Source of the DNA: Chlamydomonas sphaeroides | Lineage: Eukaryota > Chlorophyta > Chlorophyceae > Chlamydomonadales > Chlamydomonadaceae | Assembly: GCA_001662425.1 (NCBI GenBank) | Contig: BDDC01000248.1 | Span: forward strand, 48,951-72,605 | Reading direction: 5' to 3' | DNA: 23,655 nt | Shown: one piece after another, positions 9,846 to 17,830 of the stretch | Layout of the letters: every line of letters begins with the position of its first letter | Position numbering within the stretch: the stretch's first letter is position 1 | The notes under the pieces: model-generated | The model's database searches: none | Told to the model about the DNA's origin: nothing | The model's input: the letters and a program-made list of their open reading frames with translations, nothing else | Translations under genes and position numbers: made by a program

Positions 9846-10910
9846 CTACCGCTGCCTGGCCGCCAACCAGTGAGCGTGAAGGAAGTAGGCCAGCTCGTCA
9901 CCTGGGTGCAGCTCGGGAGGATGCGGCTCATTCACGTCCATCTGCTTGTGGCACAGCAGCCTTGTTACTGGGTCGCACGCCCAGGTCAGGGCCGGCAGGG
10001 TGACTCTCTCGGTCACGATGTTGGTCACTGACGGGGTCCCTTTGGGGCCTGGCGCTCCGACTGGTGCCACCGTGTCAGTGATGGTGTCGTCACCGTAATT
10101 GGAGCAGTCGTCTGACGGTGTCTTCTGGCACTCATCATCCTTCCCGGTCCCGCCAGGCTTTGTCCTCCGCATACTCGCCCCCCCACATGCGGTGTCGTCC
10201 CCTCCATCTTGGTCATCTTCACCGCCACCTGAGCTGTTGCTGCCGGCCTCAGAGCCTCCATTGCTGTCCAAGTCGTCAGAGCTGCCTGGCTCACCACTGT
10301 GCGCTCCACTGGGTGGCGATCGCTGTGGCGGCACTCAGGACGCGTCCCCGGAGTCGGTGCCATCGGCACACGGGCGGTGCGGCGGCAGCATGGGCTTGCC
10401 GTTGGCGTCCTGCTGCTCGGTGGGCCCCTCCTTGTGCTTGACACCCTCATCATCCAACCACACGTCAGACACACAGGACGCAAACTTGGTCTTGTCGTCG
10501 CTTGACAGGGCCTTGTAGACTCACAGGTTGAGGTCCGCGCCCATGTCGGACGCCGTGTTGGGCTTGAGGACGGTGAGGTGCGCGACGCAGGTGAAGTGCT
10601 GCCAGTCACCTGCCGTCTCCTTTTCGACCTTGGTGATGGGGAGCGGCCGTACGGCCTCATTGTCTTTGGGCGTTGATGGTGGGAGCTCCGGCACCGGACT
10701 GTACGTGCCCAGGGGCTGCCCGCCGTCTGGCTTGGTGCCAAAGCAGTCTCCCCAGGGGCTGTTGTCGCAGGGCCTGGTGTTGCAGGGCGGGCACCAGTTG
10801 CACTCCCACCCCAGCTTCTGCACTGAGGTGTAGGAGGTGAAGCAGCTGACAACCGCCTGGACATGATGCAATGCAGCCAGCCCTGCCTTGTTGCTGGCCT
10901 TGATCAGCAC
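9846..10910 (-). pseudogene. Element A upstream segment: Cys-rich start and acidic hinge
   Basis: One frame runs from the LTR edge to 9846 with in-frame TGA at 10521-10523 and 10335-10337. The first ~130 residues include a Cys-rich part (WECNWCPPCNTRPCDNSPWG, Cys spacing C-x2-C-x2-C-x3-C) and TKVEKETAGDWQHFTCVAHL. Then come KALSSDDKTKFASCVSDVWL and a long Asp/Gly/Ser-rich acidic hinge (about 10300-10090). After the hinge, VTLPALTWACDPVTRLLCHK and PGDELAYFLHAHWLAARQR lead into segment 6. The frame is open right up to the B LTR with no convincing start codon, which suggests the true N-terminus lies elsewhere. Zinc binding by the Cys cluster is possible but not shown. Confidence 0.5.
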
Positions 10911-10913
10911 GGG
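10909..10913. other. Candidate target-site base run beside the 3' LTR
   Basis: The five bases next to the LTR end (ACGGG on plus) would be one copy of a target-site duplication. The partner copy could not be found because no 5' LTR is visible, so this is a position to test, not a proven duplication. Confidence 0.2.
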
Positions 10914-11150
10914 TGTCAGGGGAATGGAGGTATAGTATCAGACCGAGTCACAAGCATGGGGGTAGTGATAACTACCAGTGCGCGGTGTCATCAGATGACA
11001 TATCAGTGTCAGGGTCATCAGTGATCCGGTGGAAGCGCCCCAAAGACCATGGCAGTATCAGTACTCCATGGCGGTATGATCAGCATACCGGTCAGTGGTG
11101 TTAGTGGCTGTAATCAGTAGCAGTCAGTACAGAGCAGGCGTGACACTACA
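10914..11150 (-). repeat. 3' LTR of element B (237 bp)
   Basis: On the minus strand the sequence starts TGTAGTGTCACG and ends CCCCTGACA, the TGT...ACA ends expected of an LTR. It lies directly downstream of a polypurine tract and of the integrase-chromodomain frame. Its base composition (many TCAGT words) resembles the pol of element B and differs from the GC-rich region on its left. Inside are short inverted repeats: GGTATG/CATACC around a 5-base loop near 11080, and GTCATC/GATGAC near 10990. No second copy is visible in the window, so the LTR identity rests on position and termini. Confidence 0.65.
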
Positions 11151-11905
11151 AGTGCCCCCCCCTTGAGGTGTGAACATCCCTGTTGCGCTCAATTGCTTGT
11201 TGTCTTGCAGCCTCCAGCATTGGTTGCAAGTCAGGCGTAAAGTTAGCATCAGGCTCCCAGGAATTATGAGCAGCAGCATACCCACGCCATTTGATGAGAT
11301 ACTCGTGCACAGTGCATTGCCGTTTACCCTTGCCTACCCGCCGTGTGCGGTAGTCAAGAATGCGTTTGACAGAGTACATGGGCGCCTCATCCAGCCAGTC
11401 AACAGGACCAGGCTCGGGAGCGTCAGTCTCAGTAGAGCGATACGGTTTCACTAGAGATACGTGAAACGTATGATGAGTGCACAGCTCAGGAGGTAGGCGC
11501 AGCTTAACAGCAGTGTTGCCCACCATGCAGTCTACCAGATAGGGCCCCACCCAGCATGGCAGCAACTTACGAGGACCAGACACCAGCTTGCACAGGTTCT
11601 TTGTACTAAGCAGTACTGCGTCACCTGGGGAGAAGGTAACCTCCTTCTTAGTGCGGTTGTAATAATCAGATGCACGTTGTTGTGCAGCATCAATGCAGGA
11701 GCGGGCATCAGCAAGCCGTTTGGCAAATGTCACTGCAAAATGCTTCACAGCAGGGACAGCAACCTCCAGCTCACGCCACAGCGGCAGTGAGGGGTGGTAA
11801 CCGTAATTCAGAAAGAAGGGGGATTCCCCTGTTGACCAATTAACAGCATTATTCAACACAAACTCAGCCGCAGGTAAATGCTTACCCCAATCAGTGGGCA
11901 AACGG
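11146..11905 (-). pseudogene. Integrase C-terminal part with GPY motif and chromodomain (element B)
   Basis: This is the last 250 residues of pol. It begins in the integrase core with TDWGKHLPAAEFVLNNAVN and GESPFFLNYGYHPSLPL, the usual end of a chromovirus integrase core. It continues through a helical linker, RTKKEVTFSPGDAVLLST, the GPY/F motif (KLLPCWVGPYLV, residues about 113-123 of this piece) and HHTFHVSLVKPY. It closes with a chromodomain (about 11203-11376: YSVKRILDYRTRR, VHEYLIKWRGY, NSWEPDANF), which in chromoviruses directs insertion by binding histone marks. The aromatic cage positions are mostly kept (Tyr, Trp, Trp). A one-base frameshift near 11905 separates it from the rest of the integrase. 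The stop codon falls in the 3' LTR. Confidence 0.9.
11155..11164 (-). other. Polypurine tract of element B
   Basis: The minus strand reads AAGGGGGGGG four bases before the LTR start at 11150. In LTR retrotransposons this tract primes plus-strand DNA synthesis. Here it is also translated: it codes for the Arg-Gly-Gly at the very end of the pol frame, whose TAG stop (11146-11148) lies inside the LTR. Confidence 0.7.
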
Positions 11906-13262
11906 CCCGCAAAAACATGTCACCCAGCGTGCAGTTCATGCGCTCAGTCTGACCATCAGTCTGCGGATGGTAAGCAGTAGAATATTTCAGTTGCATTCCA
12001 ATAAGTTCAGGTAGCGCACACCAGAACGTGCTAGTAAACACGGAACCGCGATCAGACATGATATCTTTTGGCAGTCCATGCAAGCGCACATTATTACTCA
12101 TAAAGAGCTCAGCCAACTGCTCAGCCGTGCAGTTATTCGAAGTAGGGGCCAGGTGCACCATTTTCGTCAGGCGATCAACCAGCAATAAAATAGCAGCATG
12201 CTGGGACTCAGTAGGAGGAAGCAATACAACAAAATTGACAGACATGCTCTCCCAAGGTGCCTGGGGAATGGGGAGCGGTTGCAGCAGCCCTTGACCCTTC
12301 CCCGACAGCACCTTGTTGCACTGATAAGAATCACAGCTCAGGACGTAGTTCTTGACATCCTTCACCAACAGCGGCCACCAGAAGTGACAGCGGATCAGCT
12401 CCAGCGTGCGGTGGCGGTGGCAGGTGGTCTTAGACCCCAGATGCCCCGTCCCCTTAACCCACCCTAGGCGGCCCAGCCCCAGGGTAATCTTTTCTTTTCT
12501 TTTTCTTTTTTCCAGCGGGTGCGCATACCCGGGGTGACCAGCCAGCGGGTCTGCATGGGTGCGGGACATTATCTTGCACCGCAGTGCATCGTCATTAGGC
12601 ACCACAATTTGACGAACAGTGCCCGCACGACGGACCCAAATACCCCTTGAGCTAGACAGGTTATCAGTATTGCAGCGATCAGCAAACCACGCATCAATTG
12701 TGTAGCCCCACTTGGTACGGCCTGCCCAGTCAGCCCAGGCAGATTCGACCGTACCCCTGTCAGCCGTTGGGTCAGTGGCGGAGACCTCAGTGTCCTCAGT
12801 GTCAGTAACGGTGTCAGCACCATCAGTATCAGCAGGAGGCACCTGGTGCGGCGTGGGGTCAGCACGGCCTGCATATTTAGCGGGCGGTTGAGCCGGTGTT
12901 GGTGCCTCTGCGGAGGGAGTAAGAGAGGGAGTCAAACCCCTTTTCCGTGTGCCCAAATTAGCGGCACCCTTGCTCAGTTGCAGCTCAGCAGCTCTGCGGC
13001 GGGTCATGACTGCCAGTAGGGGGCCCAGAGGCGCCCTGGACATGCTAGAAACTAGCAGCGCATGCAGCATGACAGCAGGGCTCTGACTCAGCGTGTCAGC
13101 AACTACGTTAAGGGAACCTTTGCAATATTCCCAGATGTAGCTGAACCGGGCCATAAACTCTATCCAGCGAGCCTGGCGGCGGTTGAGCGTCGGAACACCC
13201 TGGAGATAGGTGAGTGGTTTGTAATCAGTTTTAACAACAAAGGGATTGCCTTCCAGGTAAAA
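11906..13262 (-). pseudogene. RNase H end and integrase zinc finger/core (element B)
   Basis: The frame follows a TGA at 13263-13265. It starts with the RNase H end (TDYKPLTYLQGVPTLNRRQA, WEYCKGSLNVVADTLSQSP) and a variable linker with an acidic Thr/Asp-rich stretch. The integrase zinc finger is damaged: HADPLAGHPG is followed by a 114-bp insertion (about 12414-12527) before HRTLELIRCHFWWPLLVKDV. The second Cys of the usual final C-x2-C is Tyr (CDSYQC). The core has LLLVDRLTKMVHLAP, IMSDRGSVFTS (second catalytic Asp at 12051-12053) and HPQTDGQTERMN (Glu at 11943-11945). The first catalytic Asp is replaced by Asn (12234-12236, SVNF). The frame drifts near 11905. Three independent lesions make this integrase inactive. 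Confidence 0.9.
12414..12527 (-). repeat. In-frame 114-bp insertion in the integrase zinc finger
   Basis: It separates the HPG and HRTLEL parts that are adjacent in chromovirus integrases. It starts with a near copy of the preceding sequence: the 15-bp words at 12542-12556 and 12512-12526 differ at two bases and lie 30 bp apart. A purine run (EKRKRKEK when translated; plus-strand CT-rich at 12488-12510) and a GC-rich remainder follow. There are no stops in 38 codons. It has no clear GT...AG frame, so it is not an obvious intron. Confidence 0.6.
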
Positions 13263-13265
13263 TCA

Positions 13266-14175
13266 CCATTCACGCAGAGTGTGCAGTACAGCAAGCAGTT
13301 CTTGCTCCCCCGTTGTGTAATTATGCTCAGCCACTGAGAATTTCTTACTTGTATAGGCAACATGCCTACCCTCCTGCAGTAGAACGGTGCCAGTGCCATC
13401 CAAAGAGGCGTCAGAGACAACCTCTACCCGGAAAGGAAGGGAAATATCAGGAAAACGGAGAACAATATCCTCCGCTACAGCCCTTTTTATTGCGTAAAAT
13501 GCCCGCTGACACGCAGGTGTCCAGTCTGCAGGCAAAATAAACGCGTCTTTCCGTGTCAGGCTAGTCAGTGGGGAGGCCAGCATGGAATACCGTGGGATAT
13601 AGCGCCAGAAGATATTGGTCAGGCCCAGCCACTTGCGCAGCTCTTGCAGGTTCGTGGGGGTTGGCCAATCGTGGACCGCAGCAGTCTTGCGAGGGTCCAT
13701 TTGTACCCCATCTGCACTGACAACATGACCCAGGAACGTGACCTCAGGGAGAGCCCAGTGGCATTTCGAAGCTTTGGCGTATAGCTGTTGTTCGTGCAGC
13801 ACACCCAGTACGTCCCTCAGGTGCCCCAGATGTTCGTCTAGGGACTTAGAATAAATCAGAATGTCGTCCAGATAGCACACCACATATTTTCCAATGCGCT
13901 CAGGACCCAGCAGGCGATCCATGAGGGCCGGAAATGTAGAAGGACTGTTACTTAATCCAAAGCTAAGTGCTCAAAATTCAAAATGGCCCAGGGGTGTGGT
14001 GAACGTGGTTTTGGGTATATCAGACTCTGCTATGCGAATTTGGTTGTACCCCTGCTGTAGGTCAATGGAGCTATAGTGAGTAGGCCCTTTCAGTTTGTCC
14101 AGCAGGTCATCAATGCGTGGAAGGGGTAACGGTTCTTCACCGTCTGTGCATTCAGACCCCTATAGTCAATTACCG
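13266..14175 (-). pseudogene. Reverse transcriptase core and RNase H (element B)
   Basis: Ty3/gypsy RT, read through three lesions. From upstream: VIDYRGLNAQTVKNR in one frame; a one-base loss in a C run (14123-14126) shifts the frame; then DDLLDKLKGPTHYSSIDLQQ (motif A, catalytic Asp 14061-14063), GYNQIRIAESDIPKTTFTT, TPLGHFEF, an in-frame TGA (13971-13973) where gypsy RTs have Arg, and LSFGLSNSPSTFPALMDRLL (motif B). Motif C is YLDDILIYS with YLDD at 13863-13874. The thumb is FLGHVVSADGVQMDP. RNase H follows with VVSDASLDGTGTVL and TTGEQELLAVLHTLREW, and a TGA at 13263-13265 where Arg is expected. The catalytic residues are kept; the breaks are stops and indels. Confidence 0.93.
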
Positions 14176-15705
14176 GAGAGAGCCGTCTTTCTTGCCCACA
14201 AACAGCACGGGAGCAGAGAAGGGTGAGGTGCTCTTACACAGCATACCCTTGGCTAATAGATCAGTCACCTGGTGCTTCACCTCCTCTAATTCCTTAGGAC
14301 TTAAGTGATACATTGGTTTGTGCACAGGACGGGAGCCAGGTATCTCAGGGATAACATGGTCCACAGGTCGCATAGGAGGGAGCCCAGCGAGGGATTTCCT
14401 GGAACATATCCGCAAACTCATCCAGCAGAGCTTTAATGGTTCAGTAGCTACAGTGGTTGTGTTCAGCACAGCTTTGGGCCTAACTAGCAGACAATCAGCC
14501 CCTTTGCACAGGAGGCATGCTGCTTGCTTGCGGCCTATCAGTTCAGGCTCAGTATGTGCGCATATAGCAGACAGCGCAAGGTTAGGGCGCTCAGGCTCAC
14601 TTCCTTCCCCCTCAGATGGGGCAGAGAGGAAGCTAACCCGGCTCCTAACCGTTCCCTTACATACTGTCAGTGTACTTGTCAGGAAGTTCAGTTGAAAACC
14701 GTACTTGTACATGGTGGCAGCACCAAGGATGTAAGAGGCGGCATCAGTCAGTAAGGAGAGCACGTGCGGGTTGACAGTTAACCGCAACGAGCTTACAGCT
14801 AGATGCAGAGTCACCTGCCCCACTATGGCCTGCTTACGGCCGTCAGCCAGCGTAACATGACCAAACGTAGAGGGACGTACCCACAAGCCTAGAGCCTTGG
14901 CAACATCAGCAAAGATGAAGTCATGGCTTGCTCCAGTGTCGACCATCACAGTGATGTCAGTACCACCGGCACTCGCCTTGATCAGCAGCACATGTGCACC
15001 TGGGGCAGGTGACTCAGAGGAGCAGGCTCGGAGGGATTTAGCGTCAGCCATTGCAGCAATCAGGCAGGAGGTGCGTGGCGTGCAGGATGGGGTTGCGGCA
15101 GGCCGCGGTGGATCCCACCACACGTCACACGCATAAGGCAGAGGAGGCAGGGTCCCCAGACGCCCATCCAGCCCTAAGCCCATAAACAGCGGCCTGCCTG
15201 ATTCGAATTGCAGCACCCGGCGCATACCGTGCAGTAGAGCCTTGGCCTTGCCAGTTGCAAGGTAGGAAGGCAGGAGAACTGCAAGGAATGTCTGTGGAGA
15301 CTGGGCCTTGCAGCAGCGGTAATGAGCAAGGGCAGACTGCAACTCATGGAAGCAGGAAGGAACTAGCCAGACAGTGTGCCCTCCCACGTCGACAGAGGAG
15401 AAATGGCGCCCTTGTGGCTCGTCTAGATTACAGGACCTAGAGAAGCCAGCACGCACAGCTTGTGCATAAAATGAGAAGTGTCGCTTAACTGTCTGCTCAA
15501 CATGAGCCAGCCGGCAACGGCAGCGGCAGCGGCAGCACTGACAGCCCAGGAGACGGTTCCTCAGCAAACACCTGGGCAGGCACCTAGGATCGGCTTTGCA
15601 GCCAGATCGGACTTCTTCCAGCCCGGCGGGGGAACCCCTAGTGTAAAGGGGAACTCCACCACCAGCGGGCACTTGTGCTGGTCGCAGGCCCTGCACTCCT
15701 TGCAT
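14170..15705 (-). pseudogene. Aspartic protease and RT N-terminus (element B pol start)
   Basis: This open frame of 511 codons ends at a TAA (14170-14172) that a small deletion has created just after VLFVGKKDGSLR, in the RT fingers. The first ~50 residues are Cys/Arg-rich, overlap gag in another frame and include a (CGGCAG)3 tract (15518-15535); they are probably not native. From HVEQTVKRHFSFYAQAVRAG the text is credible. An unrecognised conserved-looking block (SVDVGGHTVWLVPSCFHELQ, SPQTFLAVLLPSYLATGKAK) precedes the protease: TVMVDTGASHDFIF (DTGA at 14929-14940) and SYILGAATMYKYGF. Next are PVDHVIPEIPGSRPVHKPMY and SPKELEEVKHQVTDLLAKGM. At about 14449-14385 the frame is silently wrong: the neighbour frame reads ALLDEFADMFQEIP. 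Two opposite indels have cancelled. Confidence 0.88.
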
Positions 15706-16913
15706 ATCAAGCGCAGGCAGTGGCCGCAGAGGCCAAAGTTGTGGCAGTAGTTAAACTGCCTGAACGTTTGGGGCCAGTCCCGCATCATCTTGTCGTCATT
15801 GCGGTGCCTGGGGCCCCGCTGCGCACTGCCCTTGTTGTTGTCCCGTGGCGGGCCCTTGTGCTTGGTGGCGTCCTTGCGGACACCGGCGGCGCAGGCGGCG
15901 GCAGCCTCGTCGTCACCACTGTTGCCACCTGCGGCCTGGGCAGAGGACAGGCGGCAGGAGGAGCGGGCAAGGCATTGCTTTTTCAGCTTCGCGTTGCCAT
16001 TCAGTACACACTCACGCATGGCCCCATAAGAGGGGTGTGGGTGCAGGGAGGGATCACCCAGTGAGAAGTTATGAAGCTCCTTGTTAGCACTCAGCCCATC
16101 CTGGTACCACGACGTGATGACCTGCCAGGCTCCACCCCCTCCAGCAGCACTCGTGTAGCTGCTGTAGGTGTAGTAGTTGTCATCCTCCAGCGAGTAGTCA
16201 TCCTCGTGGAAGTTGCCACTGCTGTACACCCACGCCGTGGTGGAGCGCCGTGGTGGGGGTAGGCTGCCCTGGCTGTTGCCAAAGTAGTGGCCCTGCTGCG
16301 GTGGCGGCTCGCGCCCCGGCATGGGCTTGCGCGGCAGCCGCAAGCTGGCTTGCAGCTCTCACAGCTCCTCCTGCATCCTCCGGTAGCTGGGGCACTCACC
16401 TGGCAGGTGACGGCGGCTGCAGGTGGAGCAGTCGGGGCCCCAGTCTTTACAGTAGCACCCACCTCCACGGCCGCCGCCACGGCCATCACCACAGCCGTTG
16501 CTGCACCCGTCGTGACGGCTGTCGCCACGGCCGTCACTGTGGTGGTCATCACCGTGTTGGTCGTAGCGATGCTCGCTGCGGTGGTCGTCACCGCTGGTTT
16601 GAGGGCCCTGGTCGTGGTGCGGGTTGCTCTGGCCGCGCCCACCATTGCCGTTGGCACCACCACCGCCGCGGCTGCCTCCACCACCTCCTCCGTAGCTGTG
16701 GCCGTCAAACGGCTGGCGGCTGTCCTGTGCGGTGTGCCTGTTAGCGCCTGGCGGGCCCAGCTGCCAGTGCTTGGTGGCCTCCGGCGGCGGCGGCGGCACT
16801 GCAGGGGGGGCGTGGTTGTCGACCGTGGTGAAAGTGAACTGGGGGTTGTAGCCGTTGCTATGCCCGCTGTGGTCCCTACCGCCTAGGCGTGCACTGAAGG
16901 AGTGTGGCTGCAC
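15561..16913 (-). pseudogene. Gag C-terminal part: RGG stretch, zinc knuckle, Cys cluster
   Basis: One frame with a single in-frame TGA (16359-16361, between RRMQEEL and ELQASLRLPRKP) that a CGA-to-TGA change would explain. In order: FTTVDNHAPPAVPPPPPEA; a Gly/Arg-rich stretch (SYGGGGGGSRGGGGANG) and a His/Asp/Arg-rich stretch, both of nucleic-acid-binding type; a zinc knuckle at about 16392-16430 with spacing C-x2-C-x3-H-x4-C, preceded by C-x-C-x6-C. Then come a Tyr/Asp/Ser-rich part (DDYSLEDDNYYTYSSYTS), a charged linker, and a second Cys cluster at 15669-15746 (C-x5-C-x2-C-x4-C-x2-C-x2-C-x4-C). The end overlaps the pol frame by ~140 bp in the -1 relation. This is probably gag of element B, but it is much richer in GC than B pol and could instead belong to element A. 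Confidence 0.72.
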
Positions 16914-17830
16914 CTATTGGGGCTCCTGGTTGCTGAAAGTCACACTGGCGGCTGATGGGCCTGGCTGACGCGGGTGAGGCGACTGGTAACACGGGGGCTC
17001 CGGTGTGGCGGCGCGTGGCGGCGGGGCCGGTCAAAGCAAGTGCTCGGATTTGCGGTCGGGCGGCACTCAGCAGGCGTCAGCCAGCTCCCAGAAGTCGAAG
17101 TTGCTGAAGTGGGTGAAGTACTCAGCCGGCTTCACACCACAGGTGGTCGAAGAAGTGCTGCATGAAGTGCACTTGCTCACCCTCTGGCATCGCTGCCAGC
17201 AATGTCTCAAACTGGCCCCACAGCACGCCGGGTACATCCGTCAACGCAGACAGTGTCACAAGGTCGTTGTACACCTTACTATAAAGCTCATCCACAAACT
17301 TGAGATCCAGCTTGGCCACCCAGCACACCAGCACCAGGTTGCTGAAGAACTCGTTCATGGCGACGCCCGCGGCGGTGGTGCGGGCTTGGTGACATCTGTG
17401 CGCCTCCTCCATGATGCGGTCGTGCCGGCCGTGAGCCCACCGGCTGTACGCGCTGCCTGTGTTGGGCAGCTTTAGCAGCGCCGCCATGGCCAGGCCTGTG
17501 TCGCCGCGCCCTTGCAGGTCCGTGCACGCCTGCACTCGCATCAGTTGCACGTGCGAGCCCTCCAGCGACAATCATGACTGCGTGTACACCTCCACATCAA
17601 ACTTGCAGAGGTGCAACGGTGCTGTTGACGACTCACCCTTTCAGACCTCCTTGCCATGCACAATGGGCATGGTGCCGGCGGTCAGGGCCACCACCGCTTG
17701 TGCGTTGGGTGGCGGCACTGGGGGTGCTGGCGGTGGCGTCACGGCCGGCGGTGCAGCGGGTGGTGCGCCCAGCGGCGCCAGCTGCATGGTGGCGGGCTGG
17801 GCGACGGTGACAGGCGGCTGCGGCAACACG
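16914..17830 (-). pseudogene. Gag central part, broken
   Basis: The main frame (17830-17122) starts Pro/Ala/Val-rich (PPVTVAQPATMQLAPLG, PPAPPVPPPNAQAVVALTAG, TMPIVHGKEV). TGA at 17641-17643 and another at about 17574-17576 break it, with LHLCKFDVEVYTQS between them. A helical globular piece follows: GSHVQLMRVQACTDLQGRGD, RWAHGRHDRIMEEAHRCHQA, VAMNEFFSNLVLVCWVAKLD, FVDELYSKVYNDLVTLSALT and FETLLAAMPEGEQVHFMQHF. The pattern (helical, about 150 residues, before a Gly/Arg-rich and zinc-knuckle region) is that of a retrotransposon capsid domain. After a frame change near 17125, EYFTHFSNFDFWELADAC follows. Further stops (TGA, TGA, TAG) lie between that and 16913. Confidence 0.65.

Larger units (their letters stand above)
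1..10913 (-). mobile_element. Element A: decayed giant Ty3/gypsy-like element (partial)
   Basis: This is an inference that ties the next entries together. From 10913 down to 1 the minus strand holds an almost unbroken chain of protein-like segments, all in one direction and passing from frame to frame at sharp points. It ends in a recognisable Ty3/gypsy-type reverse transcriptase that leaves the window. Spacing between segments is near zero, so the simplest reading is one very long ORF, or two, broken by indels and stops. In-frame TAG lies at 670-672, 1096-1098 and 9846-9848, TAA at 6439-6441, and TGA at 10521-10523 and 10335-10337. No LTR belonging to it is visible; its RNase H and integrase would lie left of base 1. 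The right edge abuts the 3' LTR of element B exactly. The alternative is several adjacent unrelated broken genes. Confidence 0.5.

Noticed and set aside
670..10523. Programmed stop-codon readthrough or a non-standard genetic code in element A
   Set aside because: All three stop codons interrupt the frames and frameshifts are equally common, so decay explains it better. The TAG-GAG context seen at 1096 and 9846 is noted but two cases prove nothing.
12414..12527. Spliceosomal intron in the integrase
   Set aside because: The ends do not give GT...AG at positions that restore the HPG-HRTLEL junction, and the segment is stop-free and in frame.
15625..15705. N-terminal residues of the 511-codon pol frame as native protein
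   Set aside because: The overlapping gag frame reads better there, and the pol text is Cys/Arg-rich owing to a (CGGCAG)n tract.
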